The position numbers were made by a program, and so were the translations under genes. Of a stretch of DNA of 64,000 nt, positions 7,031 through 16,128 are shown piece after piece. The notes beneath the pieces were generated by a model. That model did not search any database and was not told the DNA's origin. It saw nothing but the letters and a program-made list of their open reading frames with translations. Each line of letters begins with the position of its first letter. The stretch's first letter is position 1. Origin of the DNA: Nodosilinea sp. PGN35 (GTDB taxonomy: Bacteria; Cyanobacteriota; Cyanobacteriia; Phormidesmidales; Phormidesmidaceae); assembly GCF_029109325.1 (NCBI RefSeq), contig NZ_JAQKQJ010000014.1:87958-151957 (forward strand). The letters run 5' to 3'.

Positions 7031-9115
7031 TCACGAAATCGGCGTTTCTTGTGCCTGGGTTTCCCCGGCTAAGGCTAGCAGATCGGCTTCGGTGAGAATG
7101 GCAATGCCCAGCCCCTCTGCCTTAGTCAGTTTTGATCCGGCTTTTTCCCCGGCGAGCAGGTAGTCGGTGGTCTTGCTGACGCTGCTGGTCACTTTGCCTC
7201 CGGCGGCTTCGATGATAGCCGTGGCCTCGGGACGGGTGAGGGTGGGCAGGGTGCCGGTGAGCACAAAGGTTTTGCCCGCCAGAGGGCCAGGGGCTGGCTG
7301 AGACTGTGCCTCGGGGCTGGCGGCAAGCTGTAGACCCGCCTGCCGGAGGCGATCGATCAGGGTTTGGTTGGCGGGCACCCGGAACCACTGGAACACGGCC
7401 TGGGCAATCTCAGGGCCGATGGTGTGGACGGTTTCGATCTCGTCGGGGCTGGCGGCGGCCAGGGCCTCGACGGTGGGAAAGTGCTGGGCCAGGGTTTTGG
7501 CGTTGACGGTGCCCACGTGGCGAATGCCGAGGGCGTAGAGCACCGAGGCCCAGGGGCGGGTTTTGGAGGCGGCGATCGCCCCCAGCAGCTTTTCGGCCAG
7601 CCGCTTGCCCATGCGATCGAGGGGTTCTAAATCGGCTTCGGTCAGGCCGTACAAGTCGGCCACGGACTGCACCAGGCCCTGCTCCACCAGCTGCTTCACC
7701 CACTTTTCGCCCAGCCCCTCAATGTCGAGGGCATCGCGCCGGGCCCAGTGGATGATCGCCCCCTGCACGATCGCCGGGCAGGAAATATTGATGCAGCGGG
7801 TTACCGCTTCGTCCTCGGGTTTGTCCAAAGCGCTGCTGCACTGGGGGCAGTGGGTCGGCATGGTGACCTTGATCGCGTTCTCAGGCCGCAGTTCCCCCAG
7901 CACCCGCACCACCTCAGGAATGATCTCCCCAGCCTTGCGCACGATCACGGTGTCGCCCTGGTGAATGTCGAGTTCGGCCAGGCGATCGGCGTTGTGCAGG
8001 GTGGCGCGGGCGACGGTGGTACCGGCCAGCTGCACCGGGCGCAGCTCGGCCACGGGGGTGACCGCCCCGGTGCGGCCCACCTGAAAGCTGACATTTTCCA
8101 GAATGGTAGGCGCTTCTTCGGCGGGATACTTGAGCGCCACCGCCCAGCGGGGAAACTTCTGGGTAAAGCCCAGCCGCTGCTGCAGGGCAAAGTCGTTGAG
8201 CTTCACCACCACGCCATCGGTGAGGTACGAGAGCTGAAGACGGCGGGTGGCCCAGTCATCGTAGTAGGCCTGCACGTCGTCAGCAGACCGACAGAGCTGG
8301 CGGTTGGGGTTGACGCGAAAGCCGAGGGTTTGGAGGAGTTCGAGGGCGGCCCATTGGGTGGATGGGGACAATTTTGGATTTTGGATTTTGGATTTTGGAT
8401 TCTGATCGCCTTCTAAATACACTGTGTAGGCAAAGAAATCGAGCCTGCGGGCGGCGACGATGCGGGAGTCGAGCTGGCGCAGGGTACCGGCGGCGGCGTT
8501 GCGGGGGTTGGCGAAGGGGGCAGCGCCCTGCTCGGCCCGTTCGGCGTTGATCTGCTCAAACACATCCAGGGGCAGGAAGGCTTCACCGCGCACTTCGACC
8601 ACCGGGGGCGGGGTGTCGGTGTTTAGCCGCAGGGGGATGGAGCGGATGGTGCGGACGTTGGGGGTGATGTCTTCACCAGCGATGCCGTCGCCTCGGGTGA
8701 CGCCGCGCACCAGTACCCCGTTTTCGTAGGTGAGGGCGAGGGCGTTGCCGTCGATTTTGAGTTCGGCGACGTATTCGACCTCGCCCGTCTCGGGGGCCTG
8801 CCTGCGCCAGCGGTCTTCCCAGGCGCGAAACTCGGCCACATCAAAGGCGTTTTCGAGGCTGTAGAGGGGGATGTTGTGGCGAACGGAGGTGAACTGGGCA
8901 GCGGGCTTTTCGCCGACCCGCTGGGTGGGGCTGTCGGGGGTGACGAGTTCGGGGTGGGCGGCTTCGAGGTCTTGCAGCTCGCGGTAGAGGCGATCGTACA
9001 CCTCGTCGGGCAGGTCGGGGGCGTCGAGCACGTAGTAGGCGTAGCTGGCGGCTTGCAGCTGCGACCTGAGGGTCTGCACCCTGGCGGCGGTGGTGTCGTC
9101 TGCGGCCTGGTTCAT
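7031..9115 (-). CDS. ligA: NAD-dependent DNA ligase LigA
   Basis: A 694-residue NAD+-dependent ligase that seals nicks in replication and repair. The N-terminal Ia and adenylation domains carry the active-site Lys in AELKIDGNALAL (~residue 120), and DGVVVKLND follows later. Then come an OB fold, a four-Cys zinc finger (CPQCSS ... CINISC), helix-hairpin-helix repeats, and a C-terminal BRCT domain (KTFVLTGTLPTLTR). Length is slightly above the usual ~670 because a low-complexity insertion (GDQNPKSKIQNPKLSP, ~residues 238-253) is encoded by a heptanucleotide repeat at 8371-8401. It is transcribed alone; the gene ends 14 bp from repeat copy B. Confidence 0.96.
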   Translation of the reverse strand: MNQAADDTTAARVQTLRSQLQAASYAYYVLDAPDLPDEVYDRLYRELQDLEAAHPELVTPDSPTQRVGEKPAAQFTSVRHNIPLYSLENAFDVAEFRAWEDRWRRQAPETGEVEYVAELKIDGNALALTYENGVLVRGVTRGDGIAGEDITPNVRTIRSIPLRLNTDTPPPVVEVRGEAFLPLDVFEQINAERAEQGAAPFANPRNAAAGTLRQLDSRIVAARRLDFFAYTVYLEGDQNPKSKIQNPKLSPSTQWAALELLQTLGFRVNPNRQLCRSADDVQAYYDDWATRRLQLSYLTDGVVVKLNDFALQQRLGFTQKFPRWAVALKYPAEEAPTILENVSFQVGRTGAVTPVAELRPVQLAGTTVARATLHNADRLAELDIHQGDTVIVRKAGEIIPEVVRVLGELRPENAIKVTMPTHCPQCSSALDKPEDEAVTRCINISCPAIVQGAIIHWARRDALDIEGLGEKWVKQLVEQGLVQSVADLYGLTEADLEPLDRMGKRLAEKLLGAIAASKTRPWASVLYALGIRHVGTVNAKTLAQHFPTVEALAAASPDEIETVHTIGPEIAQAVFQWFRVPANQTLIDRLRQAGLQLAASPEAQSQPAPGPLAGKTFVLTGTLPTLTRPEATAIIEAAGGKVTSSVSKTTDYLLAGEKAGSKLTKAEGLGIAILTEADLLALAGETQAQETPIS
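8371..8401. repeat. Heptanucleotide tandem repeat (ATTTTGG, ~4.4 units) inside ligA
   Basis: Four contiguous perfect ATTTTGG units plus a partial fifth lie within the ligA frame and encode the NPKSKIQNPK insertion on the minus strand. Because the unit is 7 bp, gaining or losing one unit would shift the frame of ligA; only changes of three units keep it. Confidence 0.85.
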
Positions 9116-9258
9116 GGCTCGGTTCCCTAAAATTGCCCGGTGGCTAGTGTAGCGCTGGAATGCGCTCGGTGCAGCTTACTCGGCCGGGATTTAAGGGGCA
9201 GGGGGGCAGGGGGATCATCACGATACCCTTCACTCCAGCGTAGCCCGCTATATTGACA

Positions 9259-9549
9259 CTATTTATTCGCAGGATTCGCGGGTTTTTCAACCAATTGCCC
9301 ATCCACAAACTTGTGCAGAATACTGGATACTAGCGTTTGATAAGGGATGCCTTCTTTGAGCGCTCTCGCCTGTAGCGCTCTAAGGTCTTTTGAGGACAGG
9401 CGAATGTTGATTCGGGCATCTTTCTTAAAGGTGGCAGCGGCGATCGCCCGATGCGATTCCAGGTCTTTTTCAGCATTGTCTGCTCGCTGAAGTCTGCCTG
9501 TCTCGAATGCGTTCAGAATGTCTTGTTCTTCGGAGTCAAGATTACTCAT
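9259..9549 (-). CDS. BrnA-like/CopG-type antitoxin
   Basis: The 96-residue product starts MSNLDSEEQDILNAFETG. The C-terminal part, DARINIRLSSKDLRALQARA followed by GIPYQTLVSSILHKFV, is the ribbon-helix-helix signature of CopG/BrnA-type antitoxins (R-I-N-I-R-L beta strand, then two helices). Its ATG (9547-9549) overlaps the end of the toxin frame by 8 bp, the usual toxin-then-antitoxin BrnTA layout. The antitoxin should bind the toxin and autorepress the operon as a dimer. The toxin frame upstream has an in-frame stop, so this antitoxin may be an orphan that still regulates DNA. Confidence 0.85.
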   Translation of the reverse strand: MSNLDSEEQDILNAFETGRLQRADNAEKDLESHRAIAAATFKKDARINIRLSSKDLRALQARALKEGIPYQTLVSSILHKFVDGQLVEKPANPANK

Positions 9550-9823
9550 TTCTATCACCCAGGTAACGCTTAGTCGCTTTGCGGCTAGGGATAATCGTTT
9601 TAAGAAAAATTTCCTCCTCGCTTTCCACAAAGGGAACTAAGTACACGTAACCTTCTACTAGCACAGCTGAGATCTTTTGCCCCGGATATTGCGCCTAGTT
9701 GGGGTGATCAAAAATATCAATTTCGTTGCCTAGCTGAATGTTCAGAATAATCTCTTCAAAGGTAATACCTCGCTCCTGCCGGAGGCGCTCATTCTTCTCT
9801 GAGTTCCAGGCAAAGGTTTTCAT
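9542..9823 (-). pseudogene. BrnT-family toxin gene interrupted by an in-frame amber codon
   Basis: Starting at the ATG 9821-9823 the frame reads MKTFAWNSEKNERLRQERGI and reaches a TAG at 9695-9697 after 42 codons (...DIFDHPN). The same frame continues without another stop for 50 more codons (AQYPGQKISAVLVEGYVYLV, then FLKTIIPSRKATKRYLG) to a TAA at 9542-9544. The combined 92-residue product plus the stop matches BrnT-type RNase toxins in length and pattern: an N-terminal F-x-W-x-x-x-K-N strand and a C-terminal IIPSRKATKRY tail. I call it a nonsense-mutated toxin. Amber readthrough or a sequencing error are the alternatives. No frameshift is needed to restore it. Confidence 0.82.
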
Positions 9824-9965
9824 AGCCAAAGCATAGCAAAGGTGTGTGCCTTGTGTATTCAGGGCTGTAGGATAGGCATACGCTTTTGCCTTCTTCCCCA
9901 AGCGGTCCAATGCCAGGATGAGCCGCCCCCTTTAGGATGGGTACTGTTAGCTCCCGCAAATTCCT

Positions 9966-12026
<2,061 letters not shown>

Positions 12027-12033
12027 GGGAGTA

Positions 12034-12678
12034 ATGGAGAGAGAGGCTTTTTTGGCCCTGCTGCGGCAGCACCGGGCGATCGCCGTCATTCGCGCCCCGG
12101 ATTTAAGTCGGGGCCTTGCCATGGCAGAGGCCGCTGCTGCCGGAGGTGTTCGGCTCATTGAGATCACCTGGAATAGCCGTCATCCTGGGGATTTGCTCAG
12201 CAAGCTTAGGCACCGTTTGCCCCATTGCACCATCGGCGTTGGCACCGTTTTATCTAAACGCGATCTGCGAGATGCCGCAGCGGCGGGGGCACAGTTTTGC
12301 CTTTGCCCCCACACCGATCGATCCGTCGTCGGGCTGGCCCAGCGGGTTGGGATGCCCATTGTGCCCGGAGCGCTGACGCCTAGTGAAGTGGTCGCCGCCT
12401 GGCAGGCGGGCGCAACAGCCGTCAAGGTGTTTCCGGTGAGCGCCGTGGGTGGTGCCAGCTATATCCGCAGCCTCCAGGGGCCGCTGGCCCACATTCCTCT
12501 CGTTCCCACCGGGGGCGTGACGGTTGAGAACGCTGGGGATCTGCTGAAAGCGGGGGCGATCGCAGTGGGGCTCTCCACCGGCCTGTTTCCCCCAGCGGTG
12601 GTGGAGCAACAAGCCTGGACAACGATCACGGCCCTGGCCCAGCAGCTAGTGAACAGTCTGGCCAATCTCAACCCTTGA
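12034..12678 (+). CDS. eda: KDPG/KHG aldolase (Entner-Doudoroff aldolase)
   Basis: A 214-residue class I aldolase that splits 2-keto-3-deoxy-6-phosphogluconate to pyruvate and glyceraldehyde-3-phosphate, and may also cleave 4-hydroxy-2-oxoglutarate. The Schiff-base Lys is in GATAVKVFPVSAVGG (~residue 131), the catalytic Glu in IEITWNS (~43), and the phosphate-binding loop in VPTGGVTVENA. Length and motifs fit the family. It starts 7 bp after the peptidase gene, with GGGGAG as ribosome-binding site. The two convergent genes 12034-12678 and 12682-13035 are only 3 bp apart. Confidence 0.92.
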   Translation: MEREAFLALLRQHRAIAVIRAPDLSRGLAMAEAAAAGGVRLIEITWNSRHPGDLLSKLRHRLPHCTIGVGTVLSKRDLRDAAAAGAQFCLCPHTDRSVVGLAQRVGMPIVPGALTPSEVVAAWQAGATAVKVFPVSAVGGASYIRSLQGPLAHIPLVPTGGVTVENAGDLLKAGAIAVGLSTGLFPPAVVEQQAWTTITALAQQLVNSLANLNP

Positions 12679-12681
12679 GCC

Positions 12682-13035
12682 CTAACTGCCCAGCTTAAAT
12701 GCCTCAACGCTGAGGGCATAGATGGCCCCAATTTTGAAGCTGTTGATGCAGTCGAGCCAAATCGGTTTGGGCACGGTTTTGACCAGGGCCGGGTCGCGCC
12801 AGCGGCGACTGTACACCAGCCAGCTGGCCAACTCCGCCACCAGCACCAAAAATGCTGAAACCACCGTATCTTGAACAGCGGCCTGGCCTGCGATCGCCGC
12901 CAGCGACACCGCAAAAAAGTAGCCCAGCAGCAGGCTAATCAACACCAGCGACACCCGCCGCCAGGGGTTGATCAGCCACAGACTGAGCTGATCGCCCAGA
13001 TCGTCAATCAGAGTACTTAAACGGGTGCGCTGCAT
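12682..13035 (-). CDS. DUF565 / Ycf20 family membrane protein
   Basis: This is a 117-residue protein of the cyanobacterial and plastid Ycf20 (DUF565) family. The N-terminus MQRTRLSTLIDDLG and INPWRRVSLVLISLLLGYFF (a membrane segment) are characteristic, and a second hydrophobic segment (DTVVSAFLVLVAELASWLVY) follows. The C-terminal ...NSFKIGAIYALSVEAFKLGS completes the family pattern. Ycf20 relatives in algae and plants are implicated in non-photochemical quenching; the role in cyanobacteria is not established. It is probably in the thylakoid or plasma membrane. Confidence 0.85.
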   Translation of the reverse strand: MQRTRLSTLIDDLGDQLSLWLINPWRRVSLVLISLLLGYFFAVSLAAIAGQAAVQDTVVSAFLVLVAELASWLVYSRRWRDPALVKTVPKPIWLDCINSFKIGAIYALSVEAFKLGS

Positions 13036-13089
13036 GGGTTAACCCCCTCCAATGGCCATTTTGTCGGGCCAGTTTGCCGGTTTCCAGAC

Positions 13090-15255
13090 TCAAAACCCGG
13101 CCCCGCAGGCGGGGTGAACCCCACCCTGCTGACACACGTACTCCAGCTGCTCCCCCTGGAGGTTCAGCGTCTTAGAAAAGTCTACGCCCTGGAGGGCTGT
13201 GGTTGGATCTGGCGCGGCGATCGTCGTCACAAAAGCGTCTTCAGGCGATCGCTCCGCCGCAAAAAACTGCGCTCCCGCCAGGTTAACCCCGGTCAAATTT
13301 GCCCGGTTCAGCACGGCTCCCGCCAGGTTTGCCCCGGCCAGATTTGCGCTCTCTAGGTTTGCCTGGCTCAGGTCGGCCCCTTGCAGTCGGCCATTGCTGA
13401 GGTTTGCCTGACGTAGATTTACCGCCGTCAGGTCAGCCCCGCTCAGGTTGGCATCCGTGAGATCGGCCTGGCTCAGATCTGCGGCTGCCAAGGTGGCCCC
13501 GGCCAGGTGAGCCTGGCGCAGACGGGCTGCCACCAGGCTAGCCTGACTCAGGTTGGCATCGGTCAGATCGGCCCCTACCAGGCTGGTATCGTTGAAATTG
13601 CCGTGGCTGACATCGGCGGCAATGAACCAGGCGCTGCTGGCGTTAGCGCCAGAAAAATCGGCATAGGCCGCCCGAGAATTGCTCAGGTTGGCCCGCAGCA
13701 GGCTGGTGTTGCGAAAAACCGTGTGCCGCAGGTGAGCCGCCACCAGGCTGGCCTCCGTCAGATCTGAGCCGCTAAAGTCGGTAATCCAGTCGTCAAAGGT
13801 GTCGGGGCGGCCATCGGCACCGGGGTCAAAAAATTTGGCCTTGCGAAAGCGCGCCCCAAAGAGCACCGCGTTGCGCCAGACCACGCCCGCTAGCTGCTGC
13901 TGCTCCAGCATCAGGGTAAAGGCGTCGGGGCTTTCGATCACGTAGCTCAAGTTGGTGCCGCTGAGGTCAACCTGGTTGAGGCTGCCGCTGTGCAGCACCA
14001 GAATTTTGTTCAGGGTGCGCTTCACCGTGCGCTGTCGCAGTTGGGGAATCAGCTGTTGCTCTGGTGGCAGCGCCAGTAGATCATTGGCCAGCGCTAGGTT
14101 GAGCCGCTGGAGGTCAGGAATAGCCGCTGGCCCCAGGGTGACCAAGGCCTGCTGCAAGGTATCGAGCAGCGCAGGATCGCCGGTCTGGGCCAGCATGTCC
14201 ACCAGCAGGGGGATGGCGCGAGCATCCTGGCTGCTGGCCAGGGCCAGGGCGGCGGCCTGGCGATCGCCAAAGGACGCAGCATTGCGGCTCAGATTTTCGA
14301 CCAGGGCCAAAAACAGGGCGTCCCCTTCCCCAGCGGTTTGGGGCAGCCGTCGATCGAGCCACACGGCCCCCAGCCCAGCCAGGACAACCACTCCGGCCAT
14401 CGCAGCGATAACCGGCCAGTGCTGCCGCCAGCCCCGTGGCCCCAGCACCGCCGCCGACTCCGCCGGAGACAGCACAATTGCCCTGAGACCGCCGTGCTCT
14501 TCTGTGGTCAGCCCCACCAGCGGTAGTGCGGCCGGGGCTCCGTTGGGCAAGTGGTCGCGCTGGTCATCGTCGGGGCTGTAGCGGCTGGGCACCTGCCCGC
14601 CCCGCAGCAGCACCACCCGAGTGCCCGCCAGCGAGTCATACCAGGTCAGCCGCGAACGGCGGGTTTGCCCCGTCGCCCCAGCCCCCAGCCCACAGGCGAT
14701 CGCCAGCCCCCCCAGCCACGGCAGGCTGGGGAAAGCGCCGCTGCCGAGCCACAGTCCGTAGGCGATAACCACAGGCATCCCCCAGCGCCCCAGCTCTCGC
14801 ACCAAAACCGTTTTAGCGCCGGGCACGGGCCGATCGGCCGCCACCACCTGTAGCCCCAGCCAGGCCTTGGGCCAGGTCTTGCCCCGCGTTGTCAGACTGT
14901 AAAGCTGGCTGCCCACCAGGGCCGTGGGCAGCACCAGAGCGCTAAACCACAGCACATTGGTCAGCGGCGGCACGTCGGTCACGAGCCGCTGGCGCGACCA
15001 GCCCAGCGGACGGGCGATCGCCCCCTGTACCGTTGCCACCGCCGGGTTCAGCGGCACCCCATCGGCGCTAGAATTTTGCCGCACCGCCTCCCCCAACCCC
15101 CAGGGCAGCGCTACTGCACTGACCAACAGCCCCAGTTCTAACCCCCAGGCCGCCAGGCGTCTCAACGACAGACTGCGGGCTGCCGTCAGCCGCCCCGGCA
15201 CCCGAGCCGCAGACACCTGGGCTGAAATTGGCTGAGAGGAAGAGGTCTGTGCCAT
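13090..15255 (-). CDS. RDD-domain membrane protein with C-terminal pentapeptide repeats
   Basis: The 721-residue product starts MAQTSSSQPIS at the ATG 15253-15255. The N-terminal ~200 residues are an RDD-like membrane domain with several hydrophobic helices (LAAWGLELGLLVSAVALPWG, LWFSALVLPTALVGSQLYSL and two more). Residues ~245-300 hold another membrane segment (WPVIAAMAGVVVLAGLGAVW). A HEAT-like stretch follows (AIPLLVDMLAQTGDPALLDTL). Residues ~440-690 are pentapeptide repeats of the A(D/N)LSx type (for example ANLSQASLVAARL, ADLSQADLTDANL), forming a right-handed beta-helix. The repeats probably face the cytoplasm as a binding scaffold. No enzymatic motif is seen. Confidence 0.88.
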   Translation of the reverse strand: MAQTSSSQPISAQVSAARVPGRLTAARSLSLRRLAAWGLELGLLVSAVALPWGLGEAVRQNSSADGVPLNPAVATVQGAIARPLGWSRQRLVTDVPPLTNVLWFSALVLPTALVGSQLYSLTTRGKTWPKAWLGLQVVAADRPVPGAKTVLVRELGRWGMPVVIAYGLWLGSGAFPSLPWLGGLAIACGLGAGATGQTRRSRLTWYDSLAGTRVVLLRGGQVPSRYSPDDDQRDHLPNGAPAALPLVGLTTEEHGGLRAIVLSPAESAAVLGPRGWRQHWPVIAAMAGVVVLAGLGAVWLDRRLPQTAGEGDALFLALVENLSRNAASFGDRQAAALALASSQDARAIPLLVDMLAQTGDPALLDTLQQALVTLGPAAIPDLQRLNLALANDLLALPPEQQLIPQLRQRTVKRTLNKILVLHSGSLNQVDLSGTNLSYVIESPDAFTLMLEQQQLAGVVWRNAVLFGARFRKAKFFDPGADGRPDTFDDWITDFSGSDLTEASLVAAHLRHTVFRNTSLLRANLSNSRAAYADFSGANASSAWFIAADVSHGNFNDTSLVGADLTDANLSQASLVAARLRQAHLAGATLAAADLSQADLTDANLSGADLTAVNLRQANLSNGRLQGADLSQANLESANLAGANLAGAVLNRANLTGVNLAGAQFFAAERSPEDAFVTTIAAPDPTTALQGVDFSKTLNLQGEQLEYVCQQGGVHPACGAGF

Positions 15256-15576
15256 GGAGAACCCAAAACGATCTGGCGGCTGAAGCGCTCCGAGGTTGGC
15301 GGACGATGCGCGAGGCATTCAGCAACTGACGCGGAACGAGGATCTGTCCCAGAATCGCCGCCCGCCCGCTGGCCTGAGGTTTTCAGCACAATTGCCCTTC
15401 ATAATAGCGAAGGCCTTTCGGTCCGGCAGAGTTTGGCCCTTAACATTCCCCAACATTGCAAACCTTTACTCAAAGCCCAGGCAGCTTGAAATCTGGCACA
15501 TTTACTGTCACATCCTCCTGTAGCTCTGGATACTATAGGGACATAGAAAACCGCTCCTTAGCGAGGAGGACACGCC
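15256..15576. other. Divergent upstream region, no gene
   Basis: This 321-bp stretch separates the divergent pentapeptide-repeat and exported-protein genes and should hold both promoters. A TACTAT hexamer at 15531-15536, 41 bp before the exported-protein ATG, could be a -10 box, but no convincing -35 partner is seen. Confidence 0.35.
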
Positions 15577-15984
15577 ATGAAAACTTTGCTAAAATCCCTT
15601 ACTTTGCCCGTCGCCGCCTTGACTCTGGCCCTGGGCAGTGGCGTGGCCTCAGCGCAGCCTGTGGCCCAAACGCCCCTCAGTCAGCCGGTGCAAGCCAGCG
15701 GTACCGTCAACCCCAGCCGTCCCTCCAGCTGTGGTGTGCTGGGCGATGGTGCCGTCCAAGTTTTGCAGGTCAGCCAAGACTTTGCGGCGGTGGACATTGC
15801 TGTTAGCGGCACCAGTGGCCTCACCCTCTTCATTCAGGGCAACAACGGCTTTAGCGAATGCCACACGGGCGGCGGCGGTGCGATCAGCGCGCCGGGGCTG
15901 CTCAACCAGGGCACCTATTCCTTTTTTATTGGCAACAACAGCCAAGCCCCCACCAGCTACAGCCTCACCATCCGCGAAAACTAG
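15577..15984 (+). CDS. Small exported protein of unknown function
   Basis: The 135-residue product has a clear Sec signal peptide: basic MKTLLKS, hydrophobic LPVAALTLALGSGV, and a cleavage site after ASA. The mature part is about 108 residues with two Cys (SSCGVLG and SECHTGGGG) that could form a disulfide, and Gly/Ser/Asn-rich beta-strand-like sequence (TSYSLTIREN at the end) resembling a pre-peptidase C-terminal type beta-sandwich. A strong GAGGAGG ribosome-binding site precedes the ATG. The protein is periplasmic or secreted; I do not recognise its function. Repeat copy C begins 4 bp after the stop codon. Confidence 0.78.
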   Translation: MKTLLKSLTLPVAALTLALGSGVASAQPVAQTPLSQPVQASGTVNPSRPSSCGVLGDGAVQVLQVSQDFAAVDIAVSGTSGLTLFIQGNNGFSECHTGGGGAISAPGLLNQGTYSFFIGNNSQAPTSYSLTIREN

Positions 15985-15987
15985 ATT

Positions 15988-16075
15988 TATAGCTGTAGCC
16001 AGTCCGGTTGAGACATTTTCTAGATGAACGTTCAAACGTTTTGGATGTTCTAACCAGCGTGACTATGGCCATAGC
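15988..16075 (-). repeat. MITE-like dispersed palindromic element, copy C
   Basis: About 88 bp, from TATAGCTGTAGCCAGTCC to TGACTATGGCCATAGC, with core GAACGTTCAAACGTTTTGG. It is in the same orientation as copy B and lies 4 bp after the exported-protein gene. Confidence 0.75.
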
Positions 16076-16128
16076 AAATCGGATTTTGCACTGAGCCCCA
16101 TCACAGTCACCTTGGCTAAGGGCTGGAG

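Noticed and set aside
7306..8416. Several plus-strand frames up to 222 codons across ligA
   Set aside because: They are antisense shadows of ligA, without family motifs and without ribosome-binding sites.
9259..9630. Longer 123-codon frame starting MWKARRKFF for the antitoxin
   Set aside because: The extension runs out of frame through the end of the toxin; the real antitoxin begins at the ATG 9549, overlapping the toxin stop.
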